Below, piece by piece: positions 32,521 through 64,000 of a stretch of 64,000 nt of DNA. Positions within the stretch are counted from its first letter, which is position 1. Each line of letters opens with the position of its first letter. A program made the translations under genes and the position numbers. Origin of the DNA: Lingula anatina (lineage: Eukaryota > Brachiopoda > Lingulata > Lingulida > Lingulidae); assembly GCF_001039355.2 (NCBI RefSeq), contig NW_019775777.1:63531-127530 (forward strand), given 5' to 3'. The notes beneath the pieces were generated by a model, which saw only the letters and a program-made list of their open reading frames with translations, had not been told where the DNA came from and did no database searches.

Positions 32521-35500
32521 ACATTTTATTTTCAAAATTGACATTAACATAGAAATAATATAGACAATATTTATGTTAATAAGTATATTTAAATTTTAAT
32601 AAATGCAGTGTAGCACTTTTAACTTAAAATTAATTTTGTCTGGTATTTCTCATAACTCCAATGGACTGAATAAATGATTTACAAAGTGCTCTTAAATGTT
32701 TTGCCTTCTTTACACAATGGTTTAAATGGCAAACCAAATGAAAAAGTAATAATATCAAAATATGGAGACCATTTCTTTGAAAAAGTGTGTCCACATGTTC
32801 TTTGACTTTAAATTAAAAAAAAAAATTAAAGTGTACCTTCATGTGCACTTCAAAAATATATTCGAAGGACAACTGTTTTTGCCAGTGCTTTCATTTGGTC
32901 TCTGGAATTGGTGAAAACAAAACAAAAAAGACCACAATGGCAGAAATGAAAGAGAGAGACATCTGTTAAGTATGAGGGGGGAAGGGTGCAGACCACTTAC
33001 TCTGTTTGTCTCAATGCGTTAAATGCCCGTGGTCATGCAAATTAAACGAAAAAAAAAAAAAGAATAGTACTGAGACTCATTCATTCAACCTTGGATAACA
33101 GCTACTGTTTATCCTGGGCATAGGAAAACAGTTATACTCGTTGAATGATTAGTTAACATATAATAATTTCTTTCCTGAATAAAGTGATTTAAGCCTGTGG
33201 AAAAGCAGTAAGTGTGACATGCACATTTGTAACCCAATCCCAGATTGGTTAATTTTTGGTAAATCTTGAACAGCTTTAATATTGCACACTGCAATAAGGC
33301 AGCATATTCATCAGCACAGCATAAGAATATGTATGCTTGGACTAGAAACTAATTATACGCCAGCACATATATATGGGGGACGGAACCGGACACAAACGGA
33401 GGTTTTACCTGAACAAAATACTACTTCTAATAATATCTTCAGTTCATTACAGATTGACTAGTGTTACAGTATACATATATGTATATTTATATATAGCAAG
33501 GTTAACAAATAATATGCAAAGCAATATATTAATTGATTTATATGTATGTTTTGCAACATTAAGGCATACAGTGGTCCATCAGCCTCCTCTGCTGACACTA
33601 GAATGTTTTAAAAGACGAGCCGCCACAATCTGCGATGTTTTCCATAGCAATCTGTTCTATCTAGGAGACCAAACTATGGCATGACAAATGTGATTGTATA
33701 TTGTATGAATATATTCTGTGACATGAAAACCTTAAAGCAGCTTATATATTAAAAAATATACATCTTTACAGCTGTCAAAGGAAAGCCATGCATATAACAC
33801 TTGACAGGATAGCACTGCAGTGGGAAGCTGAAAAGCTCTTAAAACATGGCTTTGCCTTTTTAAACTAATCACTTTAACCTGCACCACTGATAATAAAATA
33901 ATATACTTGCCTAACTTTTTGGGTGGCATCTTTGCAAAGAAAAGCACGGAGGTGTAATATTTTTACTGTAATTATTTACAAAGACAATACATACTTCTAC
34001 GTCGCAGAGGAGTGCACACATAACTTGGATTCATTGATAACAAACAATTACTCTGCACAGTTGGCACCATAACTTAAAGCGGCTAAACAACAAGGAAAAC
34101 TTTTTTTTTCACAAACAAAACATGAAAACTGGGCACCAATCTAAATTACATCAAAACAAGGGTATGGAGGAGTGTAGCAAGATTTTTCCATGGTTGCCAT
34201 CTTGAAATGATGTCCGATTGTCCAAGCGACAACATGAAAAAAACATTTTTTTTTGGCATCTCTACCACTCCAAGATGGCAGCCATGTCATAATATTTAGG
34301 TTCCTCAAGACTTAAAATAAATATGTATGTACACACTGTCTATCAGGACAGCAAACAAATGGCTGTCTCAAGAAACAAGGTTTTTATACCTATATCTGTA
34401 AATATATCATTGTAATATTGCACATGGATGTACGCCCACTGTAACTGCCATGCCACTATATACTAAGATGAAAACCACCATCAAATGCAATCTGCTTTTT
34501 TGACCTTTGCTGTTTACCTTAGCTACCATGTCATTAGTGATGATAAATTCACAAAATTATGGAAGGCCAAATTTTCAGGATTTCCATATTTTGGTTGAAA
34601 ATAAACCTTCGAAATATTTCAGATGGAGATAAGTAATTTTAAGTATTTGCAGCAACATGAGTAATATGATTCCTGTTAAAAGGGCATATTTCTTATTGAT
34701 TTAAAGATTCAAGTCGATTTTTGACGGACAATTGATTTTTTACATAACACAAGAGAGAATGCTTTAAATAAGTCCATAATTCAACAAACCTTAACTGTTT
34801 CATATAAAAACAACATTGCTGTGCTAAATTTATCATCAGCAATTAAAAAAAACTTCTTCAAATCTTCTGAGATATCCTGCTCCTTTGCGCTACAATGTGT
34901 CACCAACCAGCGGTGCAAAATGGCACTTGAAAGTAAAATTTTGATTATGTTCACAAAAAAAAAAAAAAAAAAAAAGTGGCTTTTTAATTTGTTGGGCATC
35001 TTGTCAACTGGGTAACAGCTACTTTTGAATACAGTTTGCTGGATGCAACCATCATACTAAACAATTGTGTTAGGTTGTTTTCAGTTCACCCTTTATATTT
35101 GCCCATAGCATATAACACCGACATCAAAATTGCCAAATAATAAAACTTCGACGCCTGACACGTGCGTATGCTTATTCATTTTCAACCCTGAGGCAGGAAT
35201 CATTCTTGGCCACGTTATCTTGGGCATTCCTTTGTTGACAATGACCCATTTTTCACACCCATCCATATTCACACGTATCATATTGTTCAACAAGTTTACC
35301 ACCTCTCTCACAGACATCTCATCCAGTATATAAAAGCAGAGGCAAATAAAGACAATATGAATAAATAACATAAATAATCCTTTGTACATTCACATGTAAC
35401 ATATGGTCCTGCCATATCAAAGGCTATATCAAAATCCGCAAAACACTTACTGGTACTACACAATATATGTATTGTGATCTACATGTATATACTGAGTGTC

Positions 35501-36095
35501 AACTGATATACTGTTTTCACAACGTTAGTGTGTGTGATTATACTTGTATAATATTGTCATTGGCTGTTTAACTTCAACAACCAGGCTGCAGAAGTAGTAG
35601 GCTTTAACATTCAACCATTACAATATATGCCATAGCTAGTTGTGCTGCAGTACATAAATGTCTATGATTCCTGGCAACTTTTCCAAGTTTTATTTTAATC
35701 CCCGTTTTTGTGCTCACTTGTGACAAGGGCCTTTCCCAGAATGTATAAGTCTGTGCTTTTTTCGATCTTCCGTTCCCAAGAACTTCCTGAGCACACAATT
35801 CTGTCAGAATGTACAACCATCCACCTATGTGACTTCCATGTGCTGTTTGTCACAGTGTTGGTTGTCATAGCGCTGATTGTCACTGGATCAGTCACATTTG
35901 CAGTTGCCATGGAGCACCAGACTTTGTTCACTGCCACGGCAACTGAGCCAACAATGATGCTGCTTGTGATCAGTCATATCTGACAAGTATTTAGTAGCCA
36001 TGGTGCTGGTTGCCATGGTTTCGGTTGCCATAGCAAGTGTAAAGTGATGATTGTTAAGCTCTACCATACAGAGTTACTGCAGCCCTTTCATCTAG
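32521..36095 (-). other. possible long 3' UTR of CMIP and intergenic DNA
   Basis: No supported coding frame between the CMIP stop and 32521. A minus-strand AATAAA candidate (TTTATT near 35689) would give a ~400-nt 3' UTR; others lie further on. An inverted repeat of CATGGTTGCCATCTTG and CAAGATGGCAGCCATG (about 34188-34285) and several GTTGCCATGG-like blocks at 35850-36037 are the only structured sequences seen. Confidence 0.35.
36024..36037. promoter_or_regulatory. X-box-like (RFX-type) palindromic motif
   Basis: GTTGCCATAGCAAG fits GTNRCC-N2-RGYAAC at all but the last position. GTTGCCATGG half-sites are close by (about 35903 and 36008), with an inverse GCCACGGCAAC near 35933. Placement inside the presumed CMIP 3' UTR makes a promoter role doubtful. 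Confidence 0.3.
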
Positions 36096-57398
<21,303 letters not shown>

Positions 57399-57535
57399 CT
57401 GAAAAATAAAGATATTTACAAAATGTACGAAAAATTCTTCCTGAATTCAGATCAGCAATTTTAGGGCTGATTAGTCATTTTTTTTTTCATCACACATGCA
57501 GTGCACCCAAGGTTTATTTCACTCCTTTTTATCTT

Positions 57536-57689
57536 AGAGCACATTTGGAACAGTAGACTAACAGATCTGCGAATCAAATATGGTGTCCCACTAACTGAAT
57601 AGATTCCCCGCAGAGATTACGCAACATGGGTTGGCCATATTTGATCCGCGGATCAGTAAGTACTTAGTACACTGTTCTGGATGCACTCT
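57536..57689. mobile_element. 154-bp hairpin MITE
   Basis: Left arm GGAACAGTAGACTAACAGAT continuing to CAAATATGG. The right arm is the inverse: CCATATTTGATC..CTGTTCTGGATGCACTCT. Arms of about 50 bp around a short centre. Confidence 0.7.
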
Positions 57690-58110
57690 TACAACACATT
57701 TCTAACCATTCCTGATATAACATTACAAATGGATAGATCTTCTTTTGAATTGGATGCCCTTGGAAATAAGACAACAGAGTCTGAGTAATAAGACCGCCAA
57801 AAACCAGTTTCTTAAAGTTCAATGTCACCTTGGTTATTTTTTCCAATTCAAAACAATATATTCACAACTGAATGTACTTTACAGATCTTTTTTTTTTATT
57901 TTTCAATTTTTGACTGTTTTAAAATTACTTGCCAGCTGTTTCACCTGAACCATTTAAAATATCGATGGGTTTTAACATAGTGTATAAAGTTTTAATGCTT
58001 ATCAACAACAGACTATGCTTAATTTAAAGCAAAAATTACTGCACTTTTATTGTCTTAAAATGTTTGATTAAGCTGTACTGTAACTGGTGACTGTCACAAT
58101 GACTAACAGT

Positions 58111-58320
58111 GCATTCCCATAGATTTAGATCGATCCATCTAGATCGACCTAACTCCCTGGGGGTTCACGCTTAATTGCTGTCAGCCGAGCGCGCATGGTA
58201 GTTAATTACCTCCTTACAGCTTTTAGTAGGCAGGACAGACATTTAAGCCGGCTAAGCTGACAGTAATCTAGTGAGACTCCCCACAGGGATAGATCAATTA
58301 AAAATCTGTGGGAATGGGGT
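58111..58320. mobile_element. MITE, GATCGATC family, copy 3
   Basis: Ends GCATTCCCATAGATTTAGAT and CTGTGGGAATGGGG; interior as in the copies at 3867 and 49665. Confidence 0.75.
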
Positions 58321-58326
58321 CTAGAA

Positions 58327-58501
58327 CAGGGTCAGACGGATGTAGGCCGTCTTCTGGGTCTTTCAGAAGATGCTCAGAATTTTTTAATTTTACATTGACA
58401 AGCATCTAATTTTTTTCTGTCGGAAGCCAGTCAAAAATGGAGGATGGATCAACAAAGATAATTTGGAAGACTGTCAGAAAATATCTCTGGATCTGCCTCT
58501 G
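58327..58501. mobile_element. diverged hAT-like MITE, copy 2
   Basis: Shares GTCTTCTGGGTCTTTC, TTTACATTGAC, TCTAATTTTTT and ATGGATCAACAAAGATAA with 12831-12998. Its end has decayed to CAGGGTCAGACGGAT. It lies six bases from the end of the GATCGATC MITE. Confidence 0.7.
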
Positions 58502-60687
58502 TATAATCATGCAATGTTGAGTAACAGAAAAGTACAGATAATGACACTGAAATTGGTTTTAAAATTACATCTGCTAAAACAATCACATGTAACATTATGT
58601 CATAGGTTTTTTAATAATATATGTGTTTGTATGCCCATTTTGGTCAAATAATTATTTTCTTTACTAATATCATTGGAATATATAGATCATTCTAGTCCTT
58701 GCAATAGATAATATAAAGTTCTACAGAATTATGGTTTTTCACTATTATCATTCATGCACAGATGCTCAATTTTGGTGCTATATGCTAAAACAATTTTGGT
58801 GTTCTATTATCATTCTCACAGCCATATTATATACTGTTTAAAACAATTGTCTTTTTGCCATCCGCATTAACTTCCGCGATCAATACCACATTAGTCTATG
58901 TGCTGTACATGTGAAAAAAAAATGTATTTTTATGATCAGCATCAACATCATCACTTCGGCCCATTACATAGTACGTATACTATTAACAGTATTTATATGC
59001 AGTTGATGGAATAAACTACTCATTCTTATGAAGGTCACACTCAAAGAGTCAACTCCTAAGAAATACAGATTTACAAATATGGTTTAATTGGGTCTCTAGG
59101 AAATGATGCTTGTGACAGCAGAAATCCATACTGTCTAATTTTTTATAACAAATAGTTCTCATCTAAAATTAAATTTGGAAAACTAAAAAGGACAACATAT
59201 TCCAGAAATAATTTCTTGAAGACAAGCGTATAAAATTAGGTTAAGTTGACACTGAACATAAAGAGAAAAGTATGAATTTTAAGGTACCACTTATCCTCCC
59301 ACACCCACTGCCAACACCAGAGACTACGTACCTTGGTTTACGAAAGCATGCGACTGTGCATGCTCACATACTAGTATTCATTTATAGTAGCAAGTATACT
59401 GGTTGAATGGAAAGTGCATCATTGAAGTTATCTGGCATAATCGGGATTGTTAAGGAATCAGTCATTGTCTGGGGGTAGCTGGTGCGGAGAAGACGAGATT
59501 CTCCTATATGGCAAGAGGAGGAGTTATCAATTGATTTTTTTATTGAATTTATCACTTGCAAAGAAATTAAGGCCCTGGAATAAGATGAGTAAAATAAGGG
59601 TGTGTTAACAGACTCAGGAGTAGCAGGTAGGGTGCCATGTTGTTTTTTTTTAATCGTAAGGCTCAGACGACGTATAGGTGATAGGCAATAGGGCGTTGTT
59701 GGTCGGCCATCTGTATTTACTACAGTAAGTACATTTGTATCTTACATGGAGTTTAAATGAATATGTTGTCACACACAAATGTAGTATGTGATGGATGGTC
59801 TACCTGTAAGCAGTACATTTGACTAGAAGCAGTCTCTACTGTACATAAGAAATATCTGCATCCAATTACAATTGCTGGTATTATGCAAAAGAAAAAAATT
59901 CTTCATTTTAAACTAGAAACCGCAGACAACAAGAAAGATCACACAACAAAATGTAATACATGTAATACAAGAACAACCTTCAGTACTACTTAGACCTAAG
60001 TGGTTTTACATGCTTCAGTAAAGACTTCTCTACTAAGAATATAACACAGCCAGACTTGTTCAGTTTTGAAGATCAACACCGTCTTGCAGCTGTTTATGGC
60101 TTCGTTCCCAGTGGTTTCTTCCAGACCAAATCTGTGACACGAACCTACCTTTATTGCACTCAAGCCAGTGTGCACACAGCATAAGTACTATAATAACTTC
60201 ATCAGTCCTCATATGAGTCAAGCAAGGTAACTCCTAATGAAAGTGTCAGTTCTCCCATATCTACAGACATATTACCTTTTACAATATTATCATGACACCA
60301 ACAGGCTCGGTCTCAACAAAAAAGTTCAAGAAGGCAAGTGCTAGGTTAAAAACAACTTTCCCCTTCTTTGCAATCCCAGAATTTATGACGTTTAGGATAC
60401 ATTATCAATCTAACTCAGGATAAGTTCGCTAGGTGCACAAGTTCTGTCAGACAAAGTTCAAATCTGAACTGTTGAATTTGACATCACTGGTAGACACAGT
60501 TGCCAGTTCAGCAACAGGCCACATTTTCCACAGCTGCCTTCCTTTCAAAACGATAAAGAACTGTTATGAAACAGGCAGAGTATTTCATTTAATTGAACAA
60601 CCACTTTATAAATCTTCTGCCTAAGGAAACAAAAATGTTAACCTGTAAGTTAAGGTAGATTGATGTATTAGGATCTCTTACATTATC

Positions 60688-60886
60688 TGCTAAAGCCCCC
60701 TTTACACTGGACAGCATCCTTTCTGCATCCCGCAGTATGGCCCCATCTGGTAGTAAAAAAAAAAAAACTGGCCGCCAACTGGCCAATCATTGAGCATTCA
60801 TTCCGTAACCTTAGTGATGTTTGTGCCTCATTTCTATGACCACAGTTTTACGGTCGCACAAAGGAAGTAGAAAGGACGCCCCCTGC
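60688..60886. mobile_element. MITE, CATCCTTTCTGCATCC family, copy 2
   Basis: Left end AAAGCCCCCTTTACACTGGA then CAGCATCCTTTCTGCATCC; right end GTAGAAAGGACGCCCCCTGC. Both copies have TTGCACAA/CGCACAAAGG-like inner blocks. Confidence 0.6.
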
Positions 60887-62084
60887 TTAAATATACAGAT
60901 GAGTTACCATACAGATCAGTTTTTGGGTTATGCTTCTCTTGTGAAACAAGCCTAACTTCTACATTTAACATTAATTAGATGACAGCTTTTAAGCATGGTA
61001 GGGTTTGAAAACAGAGAAACTGACACACAAAGAGACTGAAGTTTAGGATAACATCAGAGGCTTGCTTGCACAAGCCAAGTACATGAAACCGATGACAAGT
61101 ACACGTTCTATCATTGCTGTAGCTACGGACACTAACAGTGAAACACATCACATCCTCCTTGCAGCAGTGTACAAGTTAACAAGGAGCAAATCCTTTATTG
61201 CCGTTACTATAAATTCCCAATGCATTAATCAATACTTGTTTGAAGTACATTACACAGTACACTAGGTGTACAAAGCACTGAGGTTGCTCTGCTTTATAAA
61301 TGTTCCTTTTCTTAACTTAATTTAATATAAATATTATTTTTCCTGATTAAAATACCTTATTGAATTTAACCCAGCCAATGAGTTTTTCTTGACTGGCAAT
61401 TAGAAGTTAAGGGTGGGAGATCAGGAATTCATACTAATTATAAAAAAAAGTCCTAGTATCCTGACAAACAATTATGACTGAAACAATTATATAACATAAA
61501 GAATATTTTTAATTGTTTTATATACCTTTTAAAGCAATGACAATGTATAAAGTATGAAGCCCAGAAACAAACATCTGCAGGTTGAAAATAATCCATAATG
61601 TTCAATGAGGTATGTAAATCACATTCAGTGCTCTATGTAGCACAGTTCATTTCAAGGAAACTCGCTGATGAGTTACCATGGCGATATCCTACACTGAACA
61701 ATATGCTAAAATACAAGCATGCCTGGTGATCAGTTGTGTGGAAAAACCAGGTATTAGCCAGGATTTTGAAATATGAAGCCCATATTCATTTTCTTACTAA
61801 TGAAGATGCCCGAGCTCCATATTCTATAATGTGAAAACAAAAAGATGGTTTTTCAAAACTGACATTACAAGAACTCTGACAGACAGCTGGACGATTGTCT
61901 GCGTAAAGCCTTTGTGGAAAATCTATAAAGAGTACATCTATCTTTATTAGTCTCACAACAGCATCTTTTCCCTGTGCATAATTTTTGCTCAGTGAGACAC
62001 ATTAAAACATTACATTACAGAACATAACCATTACTTGTTCATTTGCCAATCATGTAACTGAGGAAAATGGGCTATATGGTCCAA

Positions 62085-62085
62085 G

Positions 62086-62130
<45 letters not shown>

Positions 62131-62152
62131 CATGGGTGTGTGTGTGTGTGTG
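62085..62152. repeat. (TG)n microsatellite
   Basis: TG run with a few interruptions (GCGTGCATGGG). Confidence 0.95.
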
Positions 62153-63024
62153 AGAGATTTTAGGCTTGGGTTGGCTGTGTTCAGAAGCACACTGGGAGAT
62201 GTACAGCTCATGTACTGATGTGGAGAAGTGGAGAAAAACCAGTTGTTTGTATGTCATGAAAAATTCATTTTAACACATGTTACAGTATCTACATACTAAA
62301 AGTTCTTTTCTTTGATGAGACAATTTAAAGAGTTAGCACTGACCAAATTCTAACTCGCCTTTTCCCACAGGATTGCAAATCACTTCTGGACACCTGGGTC
62401 TCTTTTTGCTGCTCGGTTGACTAAATTTAGATGCTGCTGATGACATCACTTGCAATGCCCTTCGAACAAACATCATGCTGGAGCGAGCACATGTTCTCCA
62501 GAGAGTGCATTTACCTATTTATCTGCAGAATTGCTCATTTTCATTGAACCAATAACAAGAAGACAGTGTACAAAGTGAAGGATATATATTTTACTCACGA
62601 CATCTGGTTTCTTTCAGGCATAAGGCTGAGATGGTGCACTGACGGTAATGACTCGATCTTTTCAGTGGGCAAAAATTATCACACTTTCAGATACATAATT
62701 TTATTATCACAAAAATATTTATATATACATAATTTTACTATCACAAAAATGTTTATATATATCTAGAATTTGTGGTGCTTTAACTGCTCAGAATGTAGAG
62801 TACACTGTTTGAATTTTGTTGCTGCCACTCAACAGGAATGTTCTAATTTAATGAAATTCTTCCAAGTACAGCATAACTTTGAATAAAAGCTGGCAGAATA
62901 TTTCCATGGACACTTCTGGTTGTTTCTTTTTTAATTTTGTAGAATGACAGTCTTCTGTAAAACAGTATGTATTCACAATGTTTTACATGTTTATTTTATA
63001 TCGTTGTCTTAGATAATATTCCCA

Positions 63025-63516
63025 GTGATAAGTTTCGCAGGGATGAGACTGCCTTTTAGTGAAAAAGTCTACAAATATGGAAAGGGGTCCCGGGGGGTCC
63101 CCTGCACCGATTACAAAAATGATGTTTTTGGCTCCCCAAAAGTCGGAAATCCGAGAAAAAACCTCATTACTGGTTTCACCCTTATTGATATAAGTTACTT
63201 CCCACCTCATGTGGATTCTTGCATGTTTTTAGTCTTGTATGCAACAACAGCCTCATTTCATGACGCTTCTGATTCAAGTTTTTTTCCATTCAAATGTCTA
63301 GTTTCCAGAAAATGCATCCTCAAGCAACGAAAATGTCTGGAATCATTAGCACTCAAAGTAAAATGTACAGACAAATGGAAATCCTGTAATTATTGTGTAC
63401 GAGTGATGCCTTCTGTTCCATCTTGTCATAAGCAATTTTTATGCTGTTTTTGTGCAAGAGTTCAAGAAAAGTACGTGCCAGGGACAACGTTGCAGGTCTA
63501 TTCTACCCAATCGTAG
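63025..63516 (+). CDS. unrecognised 163-codon open frame
   Basis: The longest open frame in the presumed CMIP intron, Cys-rich in its second half (for example KQFLCCFCARVQEKY). There is no recognisable domain, no signal peptide, and no convincing upstream exon or start context. It may be a transposon relic, a nested gene or chance. Listed for completeness only. Confidence 0.2.
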   Translation: MISFAGMRLPFSEKVYKYGKGSRGVPCTDYKNDVFGSPKVGNPRKNLITGFTLIDISYFPPHVDSCMFLVLYATTASFHDASDSSFFPFKCLVSRKCILKQRKCLESLALKVKCTDKWKSCNYCVRVMPSVPSCHKQFLCCFCARVQEKYVPGTTLQVYSTQS

Positions 63517-64000
63517 TCAAAAGATGAGAGGGTGCATGTCTATTCATGCACGCAAACCTAACAACCCTATTATCAATTATTCATTCGTTGAAATAGCTCT
63601 ATCACAAGAATTCTTGAAAAAGGATGATTCCAAGAAACCATTACATTAAGAATAATTGGTCAATCAAAGCTTTATTGGAACACGGTCTTACATAATAAGT
63701 CAACACGTGATGGTTAAAAAACTTACAAACGTACACAGCTTTCAATCAAGCCCAATTCCACAGAGGTGCAAATTGACTTTATTTCTGCCCACTAATTACT
63801 GCAAATGCCAGAGTCTACAATTTTCCAATTAACTAATCATAAAATGCTAGGTATTTTATACTTAATGCAAAAAATAAATAAGTAAATAAATATATAAATA
63901 AATAAATAAATAAAAACTTGAAACATTCCCCCTAGGTTCTATAGGCTGGATATCAAGTGTCCATTCCACTGAGGCAAACAATCATAATGGGCATCATCCT

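Larger units (their letters stand above)
57399..64000 (-). other. presumed large CMIP first intron
   Basis: No exon encoding the N-terminal half of the CMIP PH domain was found on the minus strand. The stretch holds MITEs, microsatellites ((TG)n 62085-62152, (TAAA)n about 63868-63915) and unique AT-rich DNA. It could also include an unrelated nested or noncoding gene that I cannot recognise. Confidence 0.5.

Noticed and set aside
59280-62520. Candidate CMIP first exon on the minus strand
   Set aside because: Patches near 59285-59335 and 62340-62470 were read for the PH N-terminal strands; none fits the RWE-type segment in phase 0.

Overview
The window is animal nuclear DNA: AT-rich, GT-AG introns, single-copy metazoan gene families, many short non-autonomous transposons and long microsatellites. 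I infer a marine invertebrate, most likely a lophotrochozoan such as a mollusc. The phylum is a guess from gene content and repeat style. Two ambiguous bases (7888, 15853) show it is a draft assembly.

Layout: (1) 289-417 (+), a possible terminal exon of an unrecognised gene. (2) 1607-2589 (+), a complete three-exon CFAP90 (C5orf49) homologue, a ciliary protein. (3) 5460-10513 (-), a MEP-1-like multi-zinc-finger protein, convergent with CFAP90; its promoter and untranslated first exon lie near 11.66-11.86 kb. (4) 10756-20048, a direct duplication of about 5 kb holding the MEP-1 promoter and the 3' end of the next gene. It has an N at the junction and alternative transposon insertions in the two copies, so it may be two haplotypes joined end to end. 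(5) 19857-22472 (-) and 24924-27275 (+), a head-to-head pair of paralogous C2H2 zinc-finger genes sharing a short divergent promoter region and homologous untranslated first exons. (6) 28856-29459, a third, internal copy of the finger gene, ending where a ~350-bp tandem array begins (29450-31412). (7) 36096-57398 (-), 18 exons of a CMIP (C-Maf-inducing protein) homologue, from mid PH domain to the stop codon. Its first coding exon was not found and probably lies beyond the right edge.

Links between genes: the MEP-1 family is known from flies and worms as the zinc-finger partner of Mi-2 in SUMO-dependent repression. The MEP-1-like protein here carries two SUMO-interacting-motif-like segments. 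The neighbouring paired zinc-finger proteins carry arrays of psi-K-x-E/D SUMO-acceptor motifs in their N-terminal halves. That physical neighbourhood is the most biologically suggestive feature of the window, but a functional connection is inference.

The rest is introns, UTRs and intergenic DNA with several MITE families. For two insertions the duplication supplies an empty site to compare, and one MITE end forms part of a CMIP splice donor.
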